Positions 55,317 to 64,000 of a DNA stretch of 64,000 nt are shown one piece after another. The notes beneath the pieces were generated by a model. That model did no database searches and had not been told where the DNA came from. It saw nothing but the letters and a program-made list of their open reading frames with translations. Each line of letters starts with the position of its first letter. Within the stretch, counting starts at the first letter, position 1. The stretch covers positions 63,606,172 through 63,670,171 of the forward strand of contig CM056744.1 of NCBI GenBank assembly GCA_029851415.1. The letters are read 5' to 3'. The stretch is from Eretmocerus hayati (Eukaryota; Arthropoda; Insecta; Hymenoptera; Aphelinidae). The translations under genes were made by a program, and so were the position numbers.

Positions 55317-58080
55317 GGTCTGGCTACGCGGAGTCAATTATCGTACGCGAACGATGGATTCGCGTACGCGATTTCCCTAGAGAACTAGGGCCGAGAGCGT
55401 TATCGTTCGCGCATCGAGAGGGCCATTATGCGCGTACGCGAATCGGAACACCGGAAGGAAACTACCTGGAGAAACTAACGAGACTCGCGTATCGCGTACG
55501 AGAACCAGATCTTGAATATTCGCGTACGCAAATTCGCGTATCGAACTCGGTCAGCTGGAATCGCGTATGGTAAGCGGAGTATGGATGTTCGCGCAGGCTA
55601 ACTAGATCTTGAATATTCGCGTACGCGAATTCACGTGTCGAACTCGTTCTTATGGATTCGCTTATGGTAACCAAAGTATAAATGTTCGCGTACGCGAACC
55701 GAGTATCGAATATTCGCGTACGCGAATTTGCGTTTCGAACTCGGTCAGGTGGAACCCTGTATGGTAACCAAAGTATGGATATTCGCGTACGCTAACCAGA
55801 TATTGAATATTCGCGTATCGAACTCGTTCTTCTGGATTCGCGTATGGTAACCAAAGTATGGATGTTCGCGTACGCTAACTAAATCTCGAATATTCACGTA
55901 CGCGAATTCGCGTATCGAACTCGGTCAACTGAAATCCCGTATGGTAACCTAAGTATGGATGTTCGCGTACGCTAACCAGATATTGAATATTCGCGTACGC
56001 GAATTCGCGTATCGAACCCGTTCTTCCGGATTCGCTCATGGTAACCAAAGTATATATGGTCGCGTACGCTAACCAAGTATCGAATATTCGCGTATCAAAC
56101 TCGGTCAGCTGAGATCGCGTATGGTAACCAAAGTATGGATGTTCACGTACGCTAACCAGATATTGAATATTCACGTACGCGAATTCGCGTATCGAACTCG
56201 TTCTTCTGGATTCGCGTATGGTAACCAAAGTATGAATGTTCTTGTACCATTGGTTACCATACGCGATTCCAGCTGACCGAGTTCGATACAAGAATATTCG
56301 AGATTTGGTTAGCGGACGCGAACATCCATACTTTGGTTACGATACGCGGATTCGCGTACGCGAATATTCAATATCTGGTTAGCGTACGCGAACATCCATA
56401 CTTTGGGTACCATACGCCAATCCAGGAGAGCAAGTTCGAGACGCGAATATTTAATATCTGGTTAGCGTACGCGAACATCCATACTTCGGTTACCATACGC
56501 GATTCCAGCTGAGCGAGTTCGATACGCGAATATTCGAGATTTGGTTAGCGTACGCGAATATCCGAGATTTTGTTAGCGTACGCGAACATCTATACTTTGG
56601 TTACCATACACGAAACCAGAAGAATGAGTTCGATACGCCAATTCGCGTACGCGAAGATTTGATACTTGGTTGGCATACGCGAACATCCATACTTTGGGTA
56701 CCATACGCGAATCCAGACGAATGAGTTCGATACGCGATTTCGCGTACGCGAATATTCGATACTTGGTTAGCGTACGCGAACATTGATACTTCAGTTACCA
56801 TACGCGAACAAGTTCGATACGCGAATTCGCGTACGCGACTATTCAAGATCTGGTCAGCGTACACGAACATCCATACTTTGGTTACCATACGCGAATCCAG
56901 AAGAATGAGTTTGATATGTGAATTCGCGTACGCGAATATTCAATATCTGGTTAGCGTATGCGAACATCCATACTTTGTTACCATACGCGATTCCAGCTGA
57001 CCGAGTTCGATACGCGAATATTCGACATTTTGTTAGCGTACGCGAACATCCATACTTTGGTTACAACACGCGCTTCCGAATGACCGAGTCCGATACGCGA
57101 ATGTTCAAGATCTGGTTAGCGTACGCGAACATCCATTCTTTGGTTACCATACGCGAATCCAGAAGAACGAGCCCGATAAGTGAATTCGCGTGCGCGAATA
57201 TTCAAGATCTGGTTAGCGTACGCGAACATCCATACTTTGGTTACCATACACGAATCCAGGAGAATGAGTTCGATACGCGAATACTCGATACTTGGTTAGC
57301 GTACGTGAATATTCATACTTTGGTTACCATACGTGAACAAGTTCGATACGCGAATTCGCGTCCGCGAATATTCAAGATCTGGTCAGCGTACACGAACATC
57401 CATACTTTGGTTACCATACGCGATTCCAGCTGACCGAGTTCGATACGCGAATATTCGAGATTTGGTTAGCGTACGTGAACATCCATACTCCGGTTACCAT
57501 ACACGAATCCAGGAGGATGAGTTCGATACGCGAATATTCGATACTTGTTCAGCGCACGCGAACATCCATAATTTGGTCACCATACGCGGATCCAGAAGAA
57601 CGAGTTCGATACGCGAATTCGCGTACGCGAATATTCGATACTTGGTTGGCGTACGCGAACATCCATACTTTGGTTACCATACGCGATTCCAGCTGACCGA
57701 GTTCGATACGCGAATTTGCGTACGCGAATATTCGATACTTGGTTAGCGTACGTGAACATCCATACTTCGGTTGCCATACGCGGATCCAAAGAATGAGTTC
57801 GATACGCGAATATCCAAGGATCGATTAGCGTACGCGAACATCCATTCTTTGGTTACCATCCGACATTCGAATTCGCGTACGCGAATATTCAAGATCTGGC
57901 TCTCGTACGCGATACGCGAGTCTTGGTAGTTTCTTCAGATAGTTTCGTTCCGTTGTTCCGATTCGCGTACACGAATAATGGCCCTCTCAATACGCGACCG
58001 ATAACGCTCTCGGTCCTAGTTCTCTAGGGAAATTCGCGTACGCGAATCCATCGTGATAATTGACTCCGCGTAGCCAGACC
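55317..58080. repeat. CpG-rich palindromic array of TTCGCGTACGCGAA units
   Basis: The outer ends are inverted repeats GGTCTGGCTACGCGGAGTCA (from 55317) and its inverse, ending at 58080. The next ~90 bp (CTAGAGAACTAGG and so on) also match inversely. Inside are tandem units averaging 85-110 bp with the words GGTTACCATACGCG, GTTCGATACGCGAA, TTCGCGTACGCGAA and TGGTTAGCGTACGCGAACAT. From 55317 to about 56243 the units are in one orientation and from about 56250 to 58080 in the other, so the whole forms an asymmetric giant inverted repeat with the switch near 56245. It contains no gene; long frames on both strands result from few stop words in the unit. Confidence 0.93.
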
Positions 58081-58304
58081 AATCTCTAAATTGTTGACCG
58101 TATCTCTGGATACACTTCTCACTCTACCTAAATACTTTAGAATTGGAGTAAATTTTGATGAGAATTGTTTATTCGCATCCTTTGATATCGACGATCTCTG
58201 CTTATTGTTGGTGATACGAATGAATACAGAAAAACTGCGTTTCATCATTCTGTTTTCCGACGTAACAAAACTACTGCAATATTTATAAAATAGCTCGAAT
58301 CCTG
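58081..58304. repeat. Right copy of 224-bp flanking direct repeat
   Basis: Second copy of the 224-bp segment, starting AATCTCTAAATTG and ending GCTCGAATCCTG, abutting the right terminus of the palindromic array. Confidence 0.93.
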
Positions 58305-59151
58305 GGAATGTTCTGTCAATTTTCCATCAACACTTCCGCTGCAGGGCCAGAACTTAGGAATTTTTTCTCGGCTATAAATTCGATCCTCCTATCCTGACAA
58401 CCCTCTTGGGGGTAATTTGCTTTTGGTTTATTGTTGTATCCTTTCGAAATTCGTTTATTTTGATGGATTGTCATTGAGATTACCATAAAAGTCGATACGT
58501 GTCATTAATGATTAAACAATACAATTTCATCCCAGCGAATGTGTTGGAAATGCATTAATTAAATTGATAAGATTGCAGGAAGAGCACTTTCCCATAATCT
58601 TTGAAGGATATTCTATTGATTCTAATTAATACTTACGTAATTGTATGAAAGACAACTTTGTGATTAGTTTCGTTTACGAGCCGCAAAGTGGCGAATGTAA
58701 ACGATTCCTTGAAGTTGTCACTTCAGGCTGTGCAAAAAATGTTTGGTTGAAATAACTATACGTTTGAAGTTGTGAAAGTCGTGTTTACACTCATTCCAGT
58801 AAGTTTTCTTTCAATCGCCACAAGATGACACACTCAGCCTTAGCAAAAGCACCGAATCTTTATAGAACGTCATTGAATCCACCAATTTTTTCGACCAAAG
58901 TAAGGAACCCCAGCGATGGATTTGGGATCAAAATGATACATAAATCCAATCGTCACTCTAGTGCGAACTTTTGATTCCAGAATAGATATAGTTGATAACT
59001 GAAAATCTAATCGTCGTAATTTTGTCGAGCAACAAAGTCGAGAGATGTGAATGTCTGGAACAGACTATACGATCTTCTTGCGTATTCTTTGCCGCTGTTA
59101 CAGAATCTACACTCTAAATTCCCTCACAGCATCAGAGTATTTCTTAAGGAT
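58305..59151. other. No gene seen
   Basis: AT-rich DNA. GGCTATAAATTCGATCC near 58370 resembles one end of the MITE at 59152. Confidence 0.45.
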
Positions 59152-59295
59152 CGAATTTATAGTCGTAATCTTGAGTTCGGATGATTTAATCCGAGGCGCT
59201 ACAATCGTCAGTCCTGATAGATGAGCAAACTCGCCGCACCGATTGTGGCGCCTCGGATTCGCTTATCCGGACTCCGGATTACGACTATAAATTCG
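59152..59295. mobile_element. 144-bp palindromic MITE
   Basis: CGAATTTATAGTCGTAATC at the left is matched by its inverse at the right. Arms continue with GAGTTCGGAT and AATCCGAGGCGC(T/C)ACAATCG and meet around 59220. It has no coding capacity. Confidence 0.85.
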
Positions 59296-59458
59296 AGCCT
59301 AAAACTGAAGAGCTCATTTCTCTGAAAAGCAGGATTACTTAACGTTTTTTTTTTTCACTGATTTTTCAAATTGATGACTTTAGTGGCACTTCCTTGTATA
59401 ATGCGTTAGGAGCCAATTAGTGCTACGGTTTCTTACGTACATTGAACAATACATACCT

Positions 59459-59525
59459 GATGGCAATGGCTTAAAAGGCTAGGATGCATTTGAAACGAGT
59501 CGCAAGTCGATTTTCCGAGTTATGG
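59459..59525. repeat. Dispersed direct repeat, copy 1
   Basis: About 66 bp (TGGCAATGGCTTAAAAGGCT, then GCATTTGAAACGAG and AAGTCGATTTTCCGAGTT) recurring in the same orientation at 59897-59963 with about ten differences. Confidence 0.7.
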
Positions 59526-59737
59526 GAATAACTTTGTGAACTTTTTTTTTGAAACTTACCGAAAATCCCAATCTTTAACAGAGTCGCGATTGAATAACTC
59601 CCGAAAAATCAGTTTAGCAGCTCATTCACGCCTCCTAAAGCATCGAGATAAGGGTTTCCAAGGACCAGAATGGTTTTTGGAATTGTCTGGAAATTTGCCA
59701 GATCGAAAAAATCTACTCGAGCGCAGGTTTTTAAGAT

Positions 59738-59862
59738 TTATTCGATAATGCTGGTCGGAGCGCTCCTACTCTCGGACCTCTCTTTCTAATGCAATGAGTA
59801 AGAAAGAGAGGTCCGAGAGTTCGGAGCGCTCCGACCGGTCCGAACCAGCATAATCGAATAAA
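59738..59862. mobile_element. 125-bp hairpin (tiny MITE or precursor-like)
   Basis: TTATTCGATAATGCTGG on the left pairs with CCAGCATAATCGAATAA on the right. The inner stem TCGGAGCGCTCC...CTCTCGGACCTCTCTTTCT is matched almost perfectly, leaving a loop of about 13 nt (near 59790-59802). It is GC-rich compared with its surroundings. Confidence 0.8.
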
Positions 59863-59896
59863 CCTTTGCATTATATTTGAGAGCGTCCCGAACACT

Positions 59897-59963
59897 GGTG
59901 GCAATGGTTCTAGAAGACTAGGACGCATCTAAAACAAGTGCCAAGTCGATTCTTTGAGTTGCT
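59897..59963. repeat. Dispersed direct repeat, copy 2
   Basis: Partner of 59459-59525. The two copies lie on either side of the hairpin at 59738-59862, about 440 bp apart. Confidence 0.7.
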
Positions 59964-60072
59964 ATCCACAAAATTTGACCGATTCCACGATGAATCCCGA
60001 AATGTTTTCTCAAATGTTATGGCTTGAATATTTTTGACCCCCAAATATCGGAGTTTCCACAGAACTACTTAT

Positions 60073-60207
60073 ATGTATATGTATTCTACGCGGGAGGATG
60101 ATGAGCTAATCTTCCTCAATTTTCCATTAGACGTAAGTGAGATTGCGGCTGCTTACAACCGTCTTGTTGGCCTGACCAAGAAATCACAATTGTGGATGTC
60201 TGATTGA
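60073..60207 (+). CDS. Candidate 44-codon exon upstream of the hAT-like gene
   Basis: ATG at 60073 opens a frame whose residues (TREDDELIFLNFPLDVSEIA, then AYNRLVGLTKKSQLW) look protein-like. It ends at a TGA 170 bp before the next gene. I recognise no family. It might be an upstream exon of the following gene or chance. Confidence 0.2.
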   Translation: MYMYSTREDDELIFLNFPLDVSEIAAAYNRLVGLTKKSQLWMSD

Positions 60208-60377
60208 AAACACAACCTTCGCAACTTTAAACATATCATTGTGTTGAAAATGCTCATTCTTCCACACGTTCCGTTCCATACTCCATCTGAGTATGTTGTC
60301 TAGATGGGATATATTACATCTCCTGCGATTCTTGTATACTTTTGGCAATGACATAGTAAGATCACTCGGTCCTTTAG

Positions 60378-61538
60378 GTGATTGAAACTACTTCAAGTAT
60401 TGAAGCTATGGCTGAAGATAGGAATTATCACCCGTATAGATTACAGAGGTACAATCCAGAATGGGAAAAGCTCCCTCCATACAAAAGCTGGGTTGGGCCT
60501 GTTCCAAATAATGCGTTCGCGGCATATTGTAAATTATGTAGATCGATTTTGCAGAGCCCACGTCCTAAGATGTTAGATAATCACATGCTCACCAAGAAAC
60601 ATAGAGATAATGTAAATAAATATTTGAGACAAGAGGTCGGGGCTCTCAGAAATGTTGTGTCGTCACACGAGAATGAAATTGCTCGTGGAGAATCAGGCGA
60701 TGGAAGGGATACTCAGATGGAATGTGATGTAGGGCAGAGGGGTGTGATGCATCTCGAGTCCGGTCAACACTCTGGAGATGTATCATGCAACGATGTGACT
60801 GCAACCGTACCAAATCCTGAAACTGCTGTGTCTCCCAACTCTTCAGACTCAGATGAGACTGATGATGAGCTCACCGATTCAGCATCAGAGGTTACTTCGT
60901 CGGATTCTGAAGAGTCTGGTGATAAAATCGTACATCATAGATCTAGAGACAAGAGACGAAAGTTTCGGCCACAGTGGCTGAAGACATATCCGGACATGGA
61001 ACCAGATGGAGACATTACAAAAGGACCAGTGTACTCTGCCCGTTGCAAGTTCTGCGACAAGCGATATAGGTCACGAACTGGTGTCTTCAAGAAGCATTTG
61101 AAAAGCCAAGGCCATCTGATTAAGAGTGGCCAAATACCTGATCCCTTTGACGAGAGAGTTGCTGCGGCAGAAATAAGGTATGCTTCCATTTGCTGCAATA
61201 AAGACACATCCTTTCACTATTCTGCCAAGTCACTGAAAGATATCCAGTCAATGATATCAGATTCAGAAATCCTTAGTAAAATGTCACTGGATGAGAAGAA
61301 GGTGAAAGCAATCTTGATCAAGGTCATAGCACCTGCACAAAAAGAACGTTTAGCTAGACTGTTGCCCATCGATGGATTCCATGTTATGCTCGATGGATCC
61401 ACAGATATTACAGATTTTGGAGCCATTGGTATAGTTGCCCGTTTCCCTGATAGAGAACGTGGAAAAATCTGTTCTTCGCTGTGGGACCTCATCCCTGCTC
61501 ACGATGGGGATGAAAATTCGAGGGAGGATTCGGAATAT
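60378..61538 (+). pseudogene. hAT-like zinc-finger transposase, N-terminal half
   Basis: About 387 codons; the first ATG is at 60408, and CCTTTAG before 60378 could be a splice acceptor. Numbering from 60378, residues 51-75 hold a BED-like zinc finger (C51, C54, H69, H75). Residues 155-185 are acidic and Ser-rich, and a second finger lies at 223-246 (C223, C226, H240, H246). A stretch typical of hAT-family transposase-derived proteins follows, including MLDGSTDITDFGAIGIVARF with the first catalytic-type Asp. The family would then continue through an RNase H-like fold, but at 61539 the second copy of the TIR element interrupts the codon series. The frame runs on within the element to 61925, adding about 129 foreign residues. 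Related coding sequence reappears at 63449. Confidence 0.72.
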
Positions 61539-62990
61539 ATGAGGGGTTCTACAGAATTTTTGACATTAGGCGTACTGCACGCTATCTCTGAACCTTCAAA
61601 AGATTATCAAAGTGTCGGAGTTGATTTGAATAAGTTCGAGGGTCTCGGAATGTGTACTCTATTCGCTGTTCTGTCAAAAGAGTCTGTTTATCCACAGCAC
61701 GGCCCGCAACCCTCATTCTTTGGGTATCTCTTAGCGTACTCGCGCCGTTTTTTGATTTCTTCAGCCTGCTGCAAAAATAACATTGCTCGAAAAATTCTGC
61801 CAAAATTCAGTGACATTTTAGGCACCCTGTATATTGAGAAGAGATTGGTTTCAGACGCGTGCCTTCAACGTGGCGTTCATAAACAAACGTCGAAGTCGCG
61901 TAACCGTGTTTTCACGAAAAGTTGAGATCTCCCGTACTGAGCTTATAAAGAAAATAGCATTTGCGATAGTTACATGATCGAAACGGATTTCAATAGCTTG
62001 AAACAACACCAATAATATGCCATTTGGTTTGGGTGTGTGCGACCAATTGCGTTTAAATGATAGCATCAAGAAGATGGGTCAGTTCATGCGCCCACTCGAC
62101 TCAAAATGGTCAAATTTTCACGGCACGAGGGGGAGAAGGGGGGCACGCTCCTGGAATGTTTTGCCCATTTTTCTCCACCTATTTTTGAACAATATCCCAT
62201 AGTTCTCATGTCCTGATATGGAATGTTATTTGAGTGAGAAGCATTACAAGAATTGTATCGAAGGGGTCGATGTGATCGAGCCCGTCTCAGCACTTCTATG
62301 AGGTTGCAATCGCTCATATCATCTTGGAAACAGATTAATCACACCAGAGAACCCATTCTACCTTCAAATGCCACCATAGACTTTATTCAAAAATTTCACG
62401 GTCAGTTGAAGAATTACGGACGAGGCGCCAGATCTTGAGCAGAAGGAATTTCAGAGCTCCGGCTTGTCGTACAGGCTTATCAAACATAGATACAGCATTA
62501 CGATGTAGATGTGTATGTTTGTGCTCACCGGTAAACATCGTAGAGAATTTTTGACGACTGTGTACGGCAGGGGGGGGGGGGCTTGTAGTTATTCGCGCAA
62601 CTAGTTGTTTCCTGATTCTGAGCTCTACTATCAATATCGGTTTCGGGCATTTGACGACAACTCTGTGCAAATCGACTACTGTAACCATTTTGAAAGGATT
62701 TTAAAATTAGATACATGGGAAATAGCTTGCGTGGTGCTGGATCGTCGATTGTGACAGGATATTCAATATTACTGACTCATGGAAAATAGTGAAAACAATG
62801 CTCGAGTCAAGAGGGAAAAATCGAGACTTAAGCGAGAGGAGCAAGAGGATCAATTGGAGAAGAAAAAAGAAAAAAAATAGCATTTGCCATATCTGCTTAA
62901 AATATGGAGCTCTACCTCGTGATTATCACTACTCTCGCCATCAGCACCACCCATATACTGTCGATCGAAAAACACTCTGGGACCTTAGTA

Positions 62991-63036
<46 letters not shown>

Positions 63037-63435
63037 CACGATCCCGAATCATACAAAGACGCGTTGAAATGATTCTAGTTTCCAGAGCCATTTTCCTTGA
63101 ATACCCCTCGTGGTGAAATAACGAGCTGGCGAGGCAGAAAAATCGTTGCTTTTCAGTCAGAATTACTCAAAAATCTGACCGACAACCACATCTAGCAGTG
63201 CGCGAATGATATGATGGGTTTACATTCGACTGAGAGTATCTAAAAGTCCTTTGGACGTCTGTGAACGTTTCTGGTTGGTACAGAAATAACATTCCCCCAA
63301 ATTAGTGGGCACGCACTTTTCCACTCCTTTTTGAGGTTCTAGTTACCACTCAAATTGATTCCAGACGCGTGCCATGAAAAAAAAAATTTCATTCTGCAGT
63401 AACCCAAATGTCAAAAGTTCTGTAGAACCTCTCAT
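61539..63435. mobile_element. TIR element, copy 2, inserted in the hAT-like gene
   Basis: Same element as 14797-16452 but in the opposite orientation and 1897 bp long. The ends are ATGAGGGGTTCTACAGAA and, reversed, ATGAGAGGTTCTACAGAA. The flanking four bases are ATAT (61535-61538) and ATGT (63436-63439), a near-match to the ATAT duplication of copy 1. It includes a segment of about 230 bp (about 62360-62590, with a G run near 62572) missing from copy 1 and a longer TA microsatellite (about 62994-63032). No transposase motif is seen. Confidence 0.82.
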
Positions 63436-63448
63436 ATGTGGAATGTGA

Positions 63449-64000
63449 AATCACTATGAAATCAGATTTTTATCCCTGGAAGGTTGCATCACATTCGTCT
63501 TGAGTCGTTCGGATGCATTGGAAATTTATTTTGAAGAAGCGTGCAAAGAAAAAAGAAAGGCGAGACGAGATTCAAATGTTTTGGGACCGGACGAAGAAGA
63601 AAGAGACTGTGATTTCATATAAGAGCAACTACGGAGCTCAAAAATCAGAGCATATCTCCTTTTCATGAAAGAGATGCTTTCAAAGCTGATAATATTCAAT
63701 AAAACGATGCAGAGTGAACAAGTCATCGTTACCGAAGGGCAAAGTAAAATTTGCTCGTTGTACAAACATTTCCTGAGCAGATATATGAAACCAGATCGAA
63801 TTCAAAATACCAGGATAGATGACATAGACCCGAAAGATGAGACTTGCTTCGTGGAGCTTACTGAAATTGATATAGGTCAGTTCACTCTCGAAGAGATCCA
63901 CAGGCGTCGAGACGCTTGGAACAAAATACTCCTTGAACAATTCTTGGAAAAATGTCTGATATGCTTTGTTGAAATCGCATCTCAGATCAAACAAAGATTC
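63449..64000 (+). pseudogene. hAT-like transposase, C-terminal part (runs off the window)
   Basis: After the TIR element a frame from 63449 reads RFLSLEGCITFVLSRSDALE, then IYFEEA, resembling the (R)WLSL...DAL...YF segment that follows the RNase H core in hAT-like proteins. It stops at TGA 63611-63613. The frame one base on, open from 63624 to the window end, continues as IRAYLLFMKEML, FNKTMQSEQ, KICSLYKHFLSRYM and LEEIHRRRDAWNKI. A frameshift plus nonsense codons (TGA 63611, TAA 63621) and the absence of the ~100+ residues expected between this part and 61538 mark it as a pseudogene. Confidence 0.6.

Noticed and set aside
55875..57789. Frames of up to 171 codons in the CGCGTACGCG array on both strands
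   Set aside because: The unit lacks stop words in several frames; peptides are translations of the repeat and appear on both strands.

Overview
The window reads as repeat-rich insect (at least arthropod) nuclear DNA. It has eukaryotic splice signals, a gypsy-type endogenous retrovirus with a baculovirus-F-like envelope, Tc1/mariner and hAT remnants, many palindromic MITEs and several satellite arrays. The species cannot be fixed from the sequence. Nothing bacterial (operons, Shine-Dalgarno sites, CRISPR) is present. Almost every long open reading frame is either a mobile-element protein or a by-product of stop-poor tandem repeats.

Layout. 1-7270: two satellite families, a ~94-bp monomer in ~480-515-bp higher-order units (1-2962) and a ~140-bp monomer (2963-7270). 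The second array is split by a 1.26-kb foldback transposon with a 4-bp target duplication; a longer relative lies at 8871-10828. 10959-13441 (-): decayed gag and protease of an old LTR retrotransposon. 14426-16721: inverted 125-bp repeats carrying a hammerhead-ribozyme-like core, with a 1.66-kb TIR element between them. 19988-24529: a structurally complete LTR element (1024-bp LTRs, AAAT target duplication, primer site) that encodes an unfamiliar 735-aa basic low-complexity protein and no visible reverse transcriptase. 25678-26284: two 300-bp hairpin MITEs side by side. 28461-30268 (-): a Tc1/mariner-type transposase pseudogene with two apparent spliceosomal introns. 30388-38006 (-): a young errantivirus-like provirus (318-bp LTRs, TACC target duplication, tRNA-Arg-like primer site, gag, pol with one nonsense codon, intact env).

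38000-50470 is mostly non-coding. It holds one C2H2 zinc-finger exon (41076-41483, -), a CpG-rich possible promoter/5' end (41700-42234), a nested pair of TA-flanked palindromic elements (46072-47345) and a non-autonomous hAT element with an 8-bp target duplication (48804-49490). 50470-52485 is a TIR-bounded element with AGCTGA-rich ends and a 20-bp minisatellite inside. 53347-54240 holds three ~300-bp direct repeats. 55091-58304 holds a 2.76-kb CpG-rich palindromic array built on TTCGCGTACGCGAA, bracketed by two direct 224-bp copies of ordinary DNA. 60378-64000 is an hAT-like zinc-finger transposase gene broken by the second copy of the TIR element seen at 14797-16452.

The biology visible here is of elements rather than pathways: gag, pol and env of the provirus act together, while the others are nested invasions whose target duplications allow the order of insertion to be read. 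The best candidates for something undescribed are the LTR element with the 735-aa protein, the palindromic CGCGTACGCG array with its 224-bp flanking duplication, and the intron-bearing mariner relative.
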